Shown piece by piece: positions 48,771 through 60,700 of a DNA stretch of 64,000 bases. The DNA is taken from positions 251,529,461 through 251,593,460 of the forward strand of contig OY282559.1 in assembly GCA_958295665.1 (NCBI GenBank), in the 5' to 3' direction. The DNA comes from Tipula vernalis (taxonomy: Eukaryota > Arthropoda > Insecta > Diptera > Tipulidae). Both the position numbers and the translations under genes were made by a program. Numbering within the stretch: the first letter of the stretch is position 1; every line of letters starts with the position of its first letter. A model generated the notes under the pieces. That model had not been told where the DNA came from. It did not search any database and saw nothing but the letters and a program-made list of their open reading frames with translations.

Positions 48771-49796
48771 TGGCGTAGTCTGGTTTTTGGAGGTAGGGAA
48801 GCACTAGACGTTAGGTAGTTCCGAGCTTGATCCCATTCGATAAAAAACCAGACACAAACCAGAGCACTATTCTTGTTTTCCGTGGGAATTGAGAATTGAT
48901 TTATTATGACTTTTTTAGACTATTTTAATATTAATTTTTCAAGAGCATACTGTAGCAATCGATATAATATGCTGTGGAAAAATAATACCTAAACAGTCTA
49001 AGAGTGTCAGAATATTGCCACGGCGGCTATTTGTTAATTGGATTCGATATTTTGTATTGGATTCTTATTTGAAATGAATCAGTTTCGTTCGTTTCTTATT
49101 TATAGAATAATTTTGTACTTCGAATACATCGAATCTTATTCTGTCGATTACGTTCGAATCAAATTCACAAATACCCTCGCAGATTAAAATTGTTGTGTGC
49201 AGTTTCATTGATATTTTTTTATTTATTTCTATAAAATTATACAACTAATAACCATTGAAAGATAAAATAAAAATAAAAATTTAAAGGAAGCCGTAAATTC
49301 GTCTGAAATATCATCGTCAAAATTGGGTCCTCCGCTAACAAGTTCCTGCATGCTCAAAAAACAAACAATGTCTAGGTATTTGTGAAAAATATTTTGCGAA
49401 AATCGTTTTGCAACTTTGTACTTTCGATAAATTATACACATACACACAATATATTTGCAACTCGAAAAAACGAATACAATCAGCTTTGTTTTAATCGAAC
49501 ACCTACCAGTTTAACGAAACTTTTAGTGTAACGAATTTAGGTTCGCAACAAATTTTCCTTCGCTAAACAGGAAGTTTTATTATAAGGAAACGCCCTGTGT
49601 TCTAACCAAATGAGTAAGAAAAGAACGAGTCTTCCTTCGAGGCTGATTTTAACTCTAATATAAAGTTAAATCTATTAAGTTTGGGCGGACACAACTGAGC
49701 AAGTAAAATTGCAAGCCATCCGACGACGACCTTACCATCACGAAATTACCATCACTGCATCTTGTGGACTAAATCTTATAAATTAGAAAAGTAATG

Positions 49797-51597
49797 ACTA
49801 CCAATCAACAAAAATTAGAGGCGTTTCAGAAGGAACACAGCGTCATTACTGAGCAAATATCTAGATTAGCAAAATATCTTCGACAGTTACAGCCTAGTTC
49901 AGATATTTTTGGTATATCTGTTCGCCAAAAACGTGCTAATAAATTGTTAAAACAATGTTGGTGAAGTGGAACGGGAAATATTTTTTATAAGCCCTGATGG
50001 AGCTTTGAGAATTCATATATTAAGACATTTAATATGAGTTTAAATAAACGGAGTCAAAAGGCAAGCATAAATGATACAGATTCATCATTATTTGATACCA
50101 CAATGAATACTGAAAGCTTCCAAGTGAAATTGACAAAAATTAATGTTCTTCCATTTACCGGAGAATACACGGATTGGCAGTTATGACCTTTATATGGGCA
50201 CTATCCGCGAAAATACGTCGCCAAAAGTTTCAATATATCTGAACGGTTTACTACGGTTTCTGAACTAACCCTCGGAAACTACTAAATAGTTCAGACGAAA
50301 TTATTAGATAGCTGCGAGCATTGGGAAGAGACATAACCACTGGATTCTTGACTCATTATTATGGTACTCAATAAAGTCATGCGATGTACACAAGACATAT
50401 GATGTAGATTTTTCAACTATTGACGATTTTTTGAAATTCTTAGGCTTAAGATCAGATGTTTTGGAATCCCGTAAGTCAGAAAGTAGAAGGACTGATCCAA
50501 ATTCTAATGGAAAACTTTTACGATCGTTTGCAATCATTTCGGTAAAATGTGATGTTTGCGATTCCTACGATCATTTTTTGTATCAGTGTAAAAAGTTCGC
50601 GAATAAATCGATTGACTAGCGGAGAAGCGATAGTAAGGAATCAAAGCGTTGCTTTAAGTGGACACTCGCTCAGTATACCGATATAAATCAAAAAGAAGGT
50701 GTCAAATATGTACAAAGAAACATCATACATTGTTTTAAATCCAATTCGAGTCTAAGTTAACCGCACTAATTAAACATACACAACATTTACATTGTTTTAA
50801 ATCCAATCCGAGTCTAAGTTAACCGCTTCTTTTAAATTTTAAAAGAAGATGGCATCAACACAATGTTAATATTAGTATTCGATGTACCAGCCAAAACCGG
50901 ATCGACCGTTTCGCTCAATGATGAACTCCTAGTTGAACCAACAATACAATTAAGTATCTTCGAAATAATTTTGCAGTTTCGGGAACATGCCTTTCTCACG
51001 AGTTCAGATATTGTCAAGATGTACAGGCAAATTTTATTGAATGATGAAGATTTTTTTCGAATTGACACTTTAGCGAAGCGTCGAAAAATTGCGTCAGCAA
51101 TGTTTGTCGGGGATTCTTTGAACGGTCGTTTAAGATGCCCTAATCTTATTTCTGCCTGGAACATTTATGTGCCGGGTAGAAGTTTGCGGCAAAGGGAATT
51201 TCTATGTATCGAATTTCATAGAACTAATTATGGCTATAACGAACCGACGGCTTCAATGGCCAGAATTTTCAATGATTATTATCATTTGTTTCATTTTGAA
51301 AAATCGAGAAAATGCTTTCGGTACGAAATTCGTAGTTGCAATTTTTGATTTTATAATATTTTTGACATACATACATATATTCCGTATTGTGCAAATTTTA
51401 ATTATTATATTATACTATGTAGTTACTATTCATTAAGTTGTTTTTTTAACAGTAGAATAGATTTTTTTTTTTTGTAAATAAATAAATAAATAAATTAGGA
51501 AAACCAATGAACGTACAGAACTTGGTCACTTATGGTACCGCTTCTTTGCCGCGGCAATGTACTAAAAAGACTGAGTCGCTCAAGTGATTGATGTTAA
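49797..51597 (+). pseudogene. BEL/Pao retrotransposon gag-pol remnant
   Basis: A gag-like start is at 49797 (MTTNQQKLEAFQKEHSVITE). LTKINVLPFTGEYTDWQ near 50130-50180 is the BEL/Pao gag signature (LPKIxxPxFxGxYxxW). CDSYDHFLYQCKKF near 50560 and RCQICTKKHHTLF near 50707 are the zinc-knuckle and CxxCxxxHHTLLH blocks. Pol picks up near 50875 with VFDVPAKTGSTVSLNDELLV, then EPTIQ, then DIVKMYRQILLNDEDF. After the LINE insertion at 51056-51502, VQNLVTYGTASLPRQCTK (LVTYGTASAPFLA in the family) follows. Protease, most of pol, integrase and LTRs are missing or unseen. A 62-bp-spaced direct repeat (CATTGTTTTAAATCCAAT) lies near 50732 and 50794. Confidence 0.8.
51056..51502 (+). mobile_element. 5'-truncated Jockey-like LINE 3' end nested in BEL/Pao
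   Basis: The frame reads DTLAKRRKIASAMFVGDSLN, then YVPGRSLRQREFLCIEFHRT, then NYGYNEPTASMARIFN. This is the C-terminal tail of Jockey/CR1 ORF2 proteins (xVPxRxLR....FxxxxHRTNYGxNxPixxMxxxFN). A stop is at 51346, then a 3' UTR and an (AAAT)n tail, TAAATAAATAAATAAATAAA, ending near 51502. BEL/Pao coding sequence resumes immediately after. Confidence 0.8.
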
Positions 51598-52584
51598 AAA
51601 AACAGAAAAAATTGAATGAATTTCAAAACAGTGAACTATCAAAAGTTTTATTTTTCATGGAAACAAACGCGCAGGTTAACCTTCTGGATCATACCAATAT
51701 CGACCATCGAAAGTTACCTGGCTTCAACAGTGACTTTTTAATAAAAACTTTCACATATAAATACAACACATACACGACATCTCTTTCTAGGGCTACATGT
51801 ACATACCAATAGTCGGGTTAATTGTTCTTTTACCTACTTTTTAACAGTGTACAGGGTAAATTCAAATATTGTACTAAAATGTTGGATAAAATATGAAAAA
51901 CCCGTTGTTTTTAACTTTTTCATGTTTCACTGATCTTTGTTAAAATTTTCGCGTTTCCATTATATGTATTAAATGTACGTACAGTTAATAAACGAATGAA
52001 AAGCAATAAAAATATTTGACGCTTTTTCTTAACACCTAATAGCCAGCGATTTCAACCCTCCAAATCATAATTTGTGCCCATCAAACCATTTTTACTTCTA
52101 GAGAATTGGTAAGCCAATTGAGGTAAATTTGTACTAGAATTAAAATTTACTGTGCTAAATGATTTACCTGGCTATTGGTCCGCAGGCTGGGTTATGAAAA
52201 ACTAACTCATATACGTTTTCAGACATTTAGGTTTGTCTGATATCTTTATGTTAAGGAACGATTGTATGGTTGTAGAATGTAAAGCAATCGAGAAAACCAA
52301 GAAATAGAAGCTAATGTAAATGAAGATAATTTTATGCAGTGCAATATTTCTTAGAGAAATAATCAAACGTTATTTTAGTTCCCTTTTGGAATTTCGTTTC
52401 AATTAAGTAGTTTTTTACATTTAGAAGCAGGTAAATAGTTTTTTTTTTTTGAAAACGATTTTGTTCGCTCTCCAGCCAATATGAAAATTTTAAAGATCAT
52501 GTAATGGAGCATATTAACATTTTGAATTAGAATTATAGGGAATCAGTGCTTCCCTTGCTTCCAAAGACGCTACGCCCCTATATT

Positions 52585-52586
<2 letters not shown>

Positions 52587-52658
<72 letters not shown>
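52587..52658. repeat. (TA)n microsatellite, middle block
   Basis: About 36 TA units lie between the hAT-like and Harbinger elements, followed by a little degenerate TATA sequence. Confidence 0.95.
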
Positions 52659-52664
<6 letters not shown>

Positions 52665-52931
52665 TATAAAAATATATATCAGCCCAATTCTCATAGTCGT
52701 ATCACTTCAGATGATGTGATTGTAGTCGTATCACATGATAATCACATTTGTATTCTTGAAGTCGACCTAAGTGAGACGATAGCAACCAAATAAATATCGG
52801 GTAACTCTATTAATTTCCTTAAATTTGACAAGACAACAGCTGTCAAAAACTATAATAAAATTTTTGTTTAGTTGTCGATTAATTCATATTTTGATTTCTT
52901 TATTTCTAATTTCTTTAATTTGATAACAAAA

Positions 52932-54198
52932 ATGAGTTGTGTTGATCTTTTTTATGACGGTGAAAGTGACGGGGAAAATAATCGGGACACAGCCGTCCAA
53001 CGTAGAATACTACGGGACAAATCTAATCCTTTAGAAATGCCGGATTTTCTGTAAGCGTCATAATTGTAGTATGGTTTTTATTCCTCATATCAAATTTTTT
53101 GCTTTTACGTAGGTTTATAAAATTATTTAGAGTAAATAAGGACGCTTTTAAATATTTATATTGAGGATTGAAGCACATTTGAAGCTAACAGTGCGATCTT
53201 CATCTGTTTGTCCTATGCTCAAACTAGCAGCCGCATTGCGCTTCTTTGCGGAAGGCAGTTATTAAACAGGTGCTGGTAACGAGTATTTCGCTGCAGTAGC
53301 TCAACCAAGGTTCTCCAAAAATTTATCAGAAATAATCAATATTATGGAAAGCGAATTGTGCTCTGAATTAATTAAATTTCCAATCAGCGAAGAAGAAAGG
53401 AGAAGAATTAAGCTGTCTTTTTTTGAAAATACCGGTTTTCCTGGCATGATAGGATGCGTCGATGGCACGCATGTTCGAATCGTAGGACCCCCAAAAGATC
53501 AAAGATATTTGTACTATAATAGAAAAGGATTTTTCAGCTTAAACGTGATGCTTGTAAGTACATAATTATTTATAATTTATTATTTTGAAACAAAATTAAA
53601 TTAATTTTAATAAAATTTAATTTTAAGGTATGCGATGACCTAATGTATGTGACTTATGTTGATGTAAATCATCCTGGGTCATGTCTTGACTCGTACATTT
53701 TTAATTCAAGTGACCTCGATACTCAGCTACAGAGCGAATATGATAATGGTGAAGCGAATACTTGGCTTTTAGGTAACATTGTTAAACATTATTTGAGTTT
53801 TTTGCACTTTAATAATTTTTTATAGGTTGCTGGGTATGCACTTAAGCCGTACCTGCTAGTCCCGTTTCGGACTACACAACGAGAGCGCAACCCAAAAGAG
53901 AAACCATTCAACTTGAAGCATGCAAAAGCTCGAAATATAATCGAGAGAACTATAGGGGTTCTCAAAAACCGCTTTCGCTGTATACTTGGAGAAAGTGCAT
54001 TATTCACCAGATAAAGCAAGACAAATAATTAATGTTTGCTGTTCTTTACACAACCTGTGCATTAAGTACAAAATTGATACAGGAATAGCCATTACTGTAC
54101 CAAGTGACGAGGAAGAGCTGTTAGTACCGTTAGTGGGCGATGTACAAAACAACGCTGCGGAACGAATAAGGAAGCAAATAATGAACTCAATATGCTAA
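52932..54198 (+). pseudogene. Harbinger DDE nuclease (HARBI1-like), lightly damaged
   Basis: The start is MSCVDLFYDGESDGENN at 52932. The exons I infer are 52932-53050, 53112-53556, 53628-about 53772 and about 53826-54198, with GT..AG introns of about 50-70 bp. Landmarks: FIKLFRVNKDAFKYLY, AAALRFFAEGSY-TGAGNEYF, then the first catalytic Asp in GMIGCVDGTHVRIVGPPK. The second Asp is in NHPGSCLDSYIF, and the Glu is in ARNIIERTIGVLKNRFRCIL. Next is ARQIINVCCSLHNLCIKYKI and a stop at 54196. All three acidic residues survive. Lesions: a 1-nt loss near 53160, a TAA in place of a likely CAA near 53264, and a frame change near 53990. The family acts with the Myb-like partner to cut the element ends; this copy would not make full-length protein. 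Confidence 0.88.
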
Positions 54199-54335
54199 AA
54201 TAATTCAATTTTATTGCAAAAATATTCAAGTAATAAAAAATAACAAAAAATGAGTATAATTCAGTCCATCTTTAAATAAAAAAATAAATAAATATTTAAA
54301 TAAAAAAAATTGTGTTTTATCTATCACGTATTGCA

Positions 54336-55246
54336 CTAGTGTGACAGATGGTTCTCCTGCAAAGCCAGTTTCCTTTCTTTATACTCAATTGTTCTGAGTT
54401 TTAACTCTAACGTCTCTTTCCTAGATTTTCTTTTTTCTTTTAGATTTTCTTTGTAAATTTCAAATTTTTTTGATTTTAATTCATACAATTTTCGCATGTA
54501 TCTGGATATTTCTTTCGAGTAGTTTTTAATCTCCCGTATGGATTTTGTTTGAAGTTCCAAGAAACATCTTCTTTCATCTTCAAACGATTTTTTATTTTTT
54601 TTTCGTGGGGTATTCTGATGAGGTGGTCTATTCAAACTCATTTCAGTCTCAATCTCATGTAACGGTTCGAATTCATCGATTTGGTATTCCGTCACCTCTT
54701 GTGTCAGTGCTGCATAGCTAGGCCAGTGGCTGATTATTTTGATTATTTAGGCCAAAAGTTTTACGGGATGGTTGAGAAACTTCCTTGAGCAGTAAAATGT
54801 CAATGACGCTTTCCTCCAATGAAGAAAAGGTATATAATTTATTGCTACCCCCTCCCGTTGCAGACAACTCCTTTTTATTGTGCGCTAGTTTACCTTTTAC
54901 TTTGCACTTGTAATCATTCCACACCTAGAATGAATAATATTAATAACACAAAATAGAAACCTAGAAAATACAAAATAATTCAAAAATTACCTTTTGCCAC
55001 TCTGTATTGGCACGAACTGGAGGACCGAGGCTATTTAGTTTTTCTGTAAATTCTTTCCAAATTGAATTATAATCTTCCCTTGAGTTTCCAAAATTCATAT
55101 ATCCTCTTGCTATTTCTCTATTTTTTTCCATTAACTGCACGAGCATTTCAAATTGTTTGCAATTAGTTATTCTAAAAAAAATGTACATTAATTGCGAACA
55201 ATTTAAAAAAAAAAAATATAAATACGTCTTACTTTCGTCCTTCCAT
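54336..55246 (-). pseudogene. Harbinger Myb/SANT-like protein, one probable frameshift
   Basis: The ATG is at 55246 (MEGRK across a 60-bp intron, GTAAGACG to TTTTTTTTAG). Exon 2 has CKQFEMLVQLMEKNREIARG, YNSIWKEFTEKLNSLGP and ANTEWQK. A second intron (about 54991-54924) leads to VWNDYKCKVKGKLAHNKKEL, then SATGGGSNKLYTFSSLEESV. This trihelix order (W....L, then W..V W.D.K, then TGGG) is the usual Harbinger partner, which binds the element ends and brings the nuclease to the nucleus. A frame change near 54725 separates this from the C-terminal part (54695-54336). That part is a basic, Lys/Glu-rich coiled coil with RKKNKKSF and ELKSKKFEIYKENLKEKRKS. Apart from that shift the gene reads intact. 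Confidence 0.85.
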
Positions 55247-55415
55247 TTTGATCGTTTCTTTATCACATGAAAAAATTAAATGATAGATTATCACTTGAAG
55301 TGACATCTATCGTTAAAAGTGATTTTAGACGTAAGGAACGACTAACAGAATAGTAAAAATGAAATGACGTGACTATAATCGTATCACATGAAGTGATACG
55401 TCTATGAGAATTGGG

Positions 55416-55672
<257 letters not shown>

Positions 55673-57728
55673 TTACTTACATATATATGTAATTGTTTAA
55701 ATAATACTACATAAGTTTACTAAAAAGGGCTCAAATTTTCCAACTACTATTTGAGCTAAGAGTAATTAAAAGATTTTCTGGACCAAAAAGCTACATAGCG
55801 AAGGAATGGTATTTACTATTTTTAGATGTAAAGACCTAAAGGAAACAAATCCACGTTCTCTTCAGGTCATACAAGCAAGAGCTGTTAGAATGTTTCAAAT
55901 AATTAGTTTTAAGTGGACTAAAAAGCTTTTTCCTCTCTTCTATTCAAAATCTAATCAAATTAAACTCAAATTCAAAGAATTTCGGTCACACTGGCACATT
56001 TCCAATTACAGTCATGTTCCAGTTTAGTTAATTCATTTTGGTTATAAATTTTTTATCACGTTCAATCTGAAAACAACAAAAAATAAATAAAAATATTCCA
56101 TCTTGTGCGCGATATAAAACAACAAAATTCCACTTCAATTATATACATATAATATTCGAAAAGTATACATATATAAACACAATTACTATACACTACAAAA
56201 CAACTTTCATTTACTTTTAAAATATTCATGTCTTACGTATTTTACGTTCATATCCATATAAAAGTTCCCCCTAGCAATTCCCCGGTTTATCAATTTATCC
56301 ATATAAATCCCAATTCATTATTAATCAAACTGCAAAAACCTTTTAAACTTCCATCAGAGACTTGAACCCGAATAAAGCAAGAAGTCTTTTTTTTTTTTTG
56401 TGGGTACGGTAAATTGTAATTATTAAAGTATCACGAAATTTTGATAAAAAATAATGTATTCAAGTGAATTATATGCCATGTTTAGACTTTTAGACCGGGA
56501 ACAGAAGATATACTCACAACAACGAAATTATCATTATCATATCTTGGCCCAGGATATACCGAAAACTAGCAAAAAAATAAAAACAAAAACAAAACAACAC
56601 AAGACATGAAAATCAATTTTCTTAATTGATTATCCAACAAATAATGATGATAATATGATAAAAAAGAAAATTCTACTCTTAAGTAACCACAAAATATTTT
56701 TTCTCAACCCTCCATCGTCGTTGTCGTCATCATCGACGTAAATATAATATAATAATTTTTGTACTTTTTCATCTCGTTTTCTTCTTTACGTTGTAATTCA
56801 ATCACTTAGCATTCAAATCATTCATGTACAAAATAAAAATTCAATTAGATTTTATCTGCAAAATGAAAATTGAACAAAAACGAGATGAAAATATATATGG
56901 TGGTTCAATCAATTACTGCTCTGTGTGTTTATGTGTGTGTAATATGCATAATATTCGAATATAGGGACACTCAATAGTTAGATAAGATGATAGTGATGAA
57001 TCCGGGATTTTTTTTTTTTTTTTTTTTTGATCGGAACAAAACACAGAAATCCAATTTCTGTTTGTGTGCTAGACTTGTATTGTATATAGGTACGCCAGAT
57101 GCAAACATTTATTGTACCGTAAAATTATTGGTTGAATATAATATGAATATGAGAGATGGGGGAAATCGGATAAATATTTGCGGCGGATGAAACTAAGTAC
57201 GGGAAGGTGTTCGACCATTATTTTATCAAAGACAATAGGCATTTTTAATGCGTTTTTCGATCATCGTTACTTATTGAACACGTACTATACACATTATAGT
57301 AATAATCATAATAAATACAGAAGATCATAAATAATATCGTACGCATACCACAACAACAATTAGACATACATTTTGTGGTATTTTGTGTAGGGACGAACGT
57401 TTTACAAATATGACTAATCAATTATTATCCAACTTAATAAATTTATCATCATCAAAATTATACGACCCAGCAATATCCTTCTCACTCCTTGAAAGAGATG
57501 TATTATCCACTTCATCTTTTAATAACGTTATTATTGTTTTGTCATATCACCAATCATAATGTTATTTATGTAATTCTAGGTATGTATCGGTTATATCCTC
57601 TTATTTTGATAAAGAAAAATTATGTTTTGTATATAATGTATGTTACTCGAATTTAGTTGTTAGGGTTGCACAAAATGGTCTCCTTTAATCTTTATTTCGA
57701 CTAGAGATGTTTATTCGGGAGTTAATTA
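55673..57728. other. Intron-like DNA without a gene
   Basis: There is a T-run at about 57009-57028. The 73-codon frame at 55806-56027 has no domain. From 56 to 57.6 kb the sequence looks single-copy. Confidence 0.55.
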
Positions 57729-58001
57729 CAGGTAACCCCCGAAGAACATGGTTAATTCGTGCCGTGTTGTTTAAAACCGTGTTGTTCGAGGCTACAAAAA
57801 ACAACGAACACAACGAATGAAAACAAACGATTTTTTTTTTTTGTGAAGCGTGAGCAAGAGAATACATATGTATGTACTTTATTCTTTTTCAAAAGAATAA
57901 CTCGAAAATCGTGTAGTTTGAAACCGTGTAATTCGAGGGAAGGTATCTGTGTTCTTCGAAACTCGTGTTCTTCAAGTACCATGTTCTTCGGGGGTTACCT
58001 G
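57729..58001. mobile_element. Tigger/pogo-like MITE with internal motif repeats
   Basis: The ends are CAGGTAACCCCCGAAGAACA, perfectly inverted over about 24 bp, with TA on both sides (57727-57728 and 58002-58003). Inside, a motif like CGTGTTSTTYGAAAC is repeated about seven times on both halves. No coding sequence is present. CAGGTA ends with a TA duplication fit the pogo/Tigger branch. Confidence 0.85.
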
Positions 58002-59489
58002 TACAGCTAAGACATAGGTGGCAGATACTTTTAAGTTCATTTAAAATTGTATCTTAAAATAGCATCTCCTTCTCTACAGGGAGAACTTCAGTGTTCTCAA
58101 TTGCAAAATCGTATTGCCCATTGATACGGTTTGTTGGGTCAATTTCTTTTTTTAAACTTAGTAACATCTTTTTTCGATTACTTAATTAATGGAGAGATTA
58201 TTTTTAACAACATAATAAAACATTAAACTAAATCCGAAAACCAACGCTTTTTTGAATGAGCTTCGGATATAAAAGCGCGATTTTGTCGGTCAAATAATTC
58301 GAACCGTGAAACTCTAAAAAAAAAAACTCAGAAATTTAAAATTTTTAAAAATTTTAATAATTGATTCTTTCTGCAGCATTTTTTATAAAACTGAATTTTT
58401 TTAAAATTATTAAAACTATTTTATTTTAAATAAATTTATATTTATTTATTTTATCTTATTACAATTTAGTCTCCTGGACTAATGAGCAATTTGATTCTGA
58501 CCTAATTTACTGACTTATATTAATCTATGTCTTCTTCTCATTAGTGTTCCATAGCGTCTGGTAAGTTGAAGACAAATCAAATATGTAGTTTATTTTGTTA
58601 ATGTGATACTCTTTATGAAGAAGTAGTATTCTAAATCACAAAGCGTGAACGCGCGAAACTATTCTTTATTAGGTTTCCATTTTTAATTAATTTTAGAGAG
58701 GCACAATGATACAACTACACGAGTTTTTAAATGTTTGCAAATTTTTGATTATAAATCTTCAAAGTTTCGCGAGATTGAGGGCACCCTTGACATTTAAATC
58801 GAATATGGTCACTCAAAGGCCTTTCTTGACATTTATTGTTTTATCTTTTGACACACACATAGTATAATTACTGTCGCGAGGCTTTAATCTAAGATAAAAC
58901 TATTTTGTTACTTGTTATCGCGATCCACTTGTTGGCAACATGTTAACTAAAATAAGCATGTTATTTTTGGGGTGGCTCCGATGGATCGAAAATTTTTTCA
59001 CCATCAGAAAATCACGGGGAATTTCAAGAATATAGGCCGTGAAAGCTCATGCGGGATAAGATGACTAAACATGCCAAAATCTGAAATTTTAGAATTTTTT
59101 TTATTTTATTAGACATTCTATATAGCATTCATAGTTTATGTTACTTTATTGATAGTCTCAGACATAGATAGATCTAATATATTTTGTGTAGAATTTTATT
59201 TGGTGGCTAAATGACTTATGCTCACCCACCCTGAAGAGAAGCCAGACGATGCTTAAATAATGCCTATTGCGAACATAGGTCCCTTGAATGTCAAAACTTT
59301 TCAGTAGTCTGGTAAATTTTAAACCGCCCGATAGATTACATAAAACATAAATTTTAACCAATACATAAGAAACCCCCAAAAACCCCAGTCGCTTTATATT
59401 CCTATTTCCTCCTGGCTCCTTGAGTTGAAAAATCACGAAGGTGAATGGCCTGCGCTCATAGAGAAAACCGATCACCACCCACTAGGACC
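58002..59489. other. Intron-like DNA without a gene
   Basis: Nothing is recognised. The 106-codon minus frame at 59158-59478 has no domain. Confidence 0.5.
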
Positions 59490-59962
59490 ACTCCCCACCC
59501 AATATGAGATTAAATCAACAATCCAATACCTGCGCTCAGCAACAACTCCAGGAAAAGACGGGGTTCCCACTGAGCGAATAACCTAATCCAATCCCTTCAG
59601 ATCTTAATCGAACATATCTGGATCACCAATCAAATTCCATTGAATTGGATCGATACGATACAAGTCCCTATCCCAAAGATTAAAAAGCCAAAGACTGCTG
59701 CAGACTACCGAAGAATCACCCTGTGCCATGTGTAGGCTATGAAATCTACGCCAAACTGCTACTAGATCACCTAGATCATTATTTATGTTTGCCCCAATCC
59801 TACCAAGCCGTCTTTCTAACCAACCGATTTACAGATGATCATATGTACACTATTCGCCGTGTCCTTGATGAAGAGTGGCGGGCTGGCAATCGAGTTTTCA
59901 TCCTACCCCTTGACCTAGCAAAAGCCTTCGATACAGTAGACCTGAGCACAGTATTCGACTGA
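59490..59962 (+). pseudogene. Non-LTR reverse transcriptase fragment
   Basis: The frame blocks read PPTQYEIKSTIQYLRSATTP then GKDGVPTE, followed by NQIPLNWIDTIQVPIPKIKK. Next come PKTAADYRRITLCH, YEIYAKLLLDHLD, then LPQSYQAVFLTNRFTDDHMY. The palm is VFILPLDLAKAFDTVDLSTV with the first catalytic Asp in DLAKAFD. It stops at 59960 before the YADD box. It has frame changes at about 59580 and 59730. It differs clearly from the Jockey-like copies elsewhere in the window; the clade is not assigned. Confidence 0.8.
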
Positions 59963-60099
59963 AACGCGCTGAATTTGTTCGACAATATTCACCCAACGTC
60001 TGACGGAAACGCACACGCGACTTTTAGGATTACATTCAGATAACATTTTTCACACTTCGTTTGTTATAAATTTTAATCAGCACAATTATAATTATTTGG

Positions 60100-60700
60100 A
60101 CTATTTGGCCTACCTTGATCAACAAAACTTATATGCGGAGCGTTGAAAAATTTGCCAGGTGTTGAATTTTATTTCGTAAAATTGGATTACGTACCGAAGG
60201 ACCTGTTGCCATGTTTGGATTTCGTTGAACATTTTGTCTAAATGGATAATTTGACATATGGTGTTGTGTTTGTCCATTAGGTTGACCTTGACCTTGGCGT
60301 TGAATATTTGGACCTGGAAGCTTAATATATGGAAATATGGAAAAGTAGTATTCTCCCGTTGATAAGTCGAAGACAGATCTGATTTTGTTGTTGAAACATG
60401 GATAACGGAGGTGGTACGGAATATACATTTTCACTATTGTTGAAGTGACTTTCACTATGAACATTAGGATTTATTTATAGCGTTTGATTATTCAATATAA
60501 AATCCATAAGCGATGCTGGCACGGAATTCTCCATATCAAGTGGGAGCACATTGTGATTGGTTTGATATATTGATTTGATCCATTCGGTGGTTAAATTGAT
60601 TTGCATGAAGATAATTATCGTTGTTATTATTGACATCATGTTGAAGGCTTGCTGGTGGAATCGATGACGACGGAAAACCTTTTACCTTAATTTCGATGAA
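60100..60700 (-). pseudogene. Broken Asn/Gln/Pro-rich coding segment, family unknown
   Basis: On the minus strand, three consecutive stretches read like one protein interrupted by frame changes. The first is GFPSSSIPPASLQHDVNNNN then NQFNHRMDQINISNQSQ (about 60690-60535). Next is MENSVPASLMDFILNNQTL then NPNVHSESHFNNSENVYSVP (about 60530-60420). Last is LPGPNIQRQGQGQPNGQTQH then NVQRNPNMATGPSVRNPILR (about 60330-60150). The composition resembles low-complexity regions of transcription co-regulators. No intron signals are obvious between the pieces. It may be a retro-copied gene fragment or part of an unknown element. I cannot name it. Confidence 0.45.

Larger units (their letters stand above)
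48768..52580. mobile_element. hAT-like element, about 3.8 kb, inserted in (TA)n
   Basis: The left end CAGTGGCGTAGTC continues through TTTTGGAGGTAGGGAAGCAC. The right end, inverted, reads AGGGGCGTAGCGTC, then TTTGGAAGCAAGGGAAGCAC. CAGNGGCGTAG termini are typical of hAT elements. (TA)n lies on both sides, so an 8-bp duplication cannot be told apart from the microsatellite. I see no hAT transposase. The interior carries a BEL/Pao remnant. Confidence 0.65.
52683..55415. mobile_element. PIF/Harbinger element with both genes
   Basis: The left end CCCAATTCTCATAGTCGTAT and the inverted right end CCCAATTCTCATAGACGTAT continue with CACTTCA and further similar CGTATCAC words. At 2733 bp the element has the classical arrangement of two convergent genes: a DDE nuclease on plus and a Myb/SANT-like protein on minus, with 3' ends about 140 bp apart. 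(TA)n on both sides hides the expected 3-bp TWA duplication. Few lesions suggest fairly recent activity. Confidence 0.9.

Noticed and set aside
55806..56027. 73-codon frame with LQVIQARAVRMFQ
   Set aside because: Weak resemblance to the ends of some LINE proteins, but too short and without a second motif.
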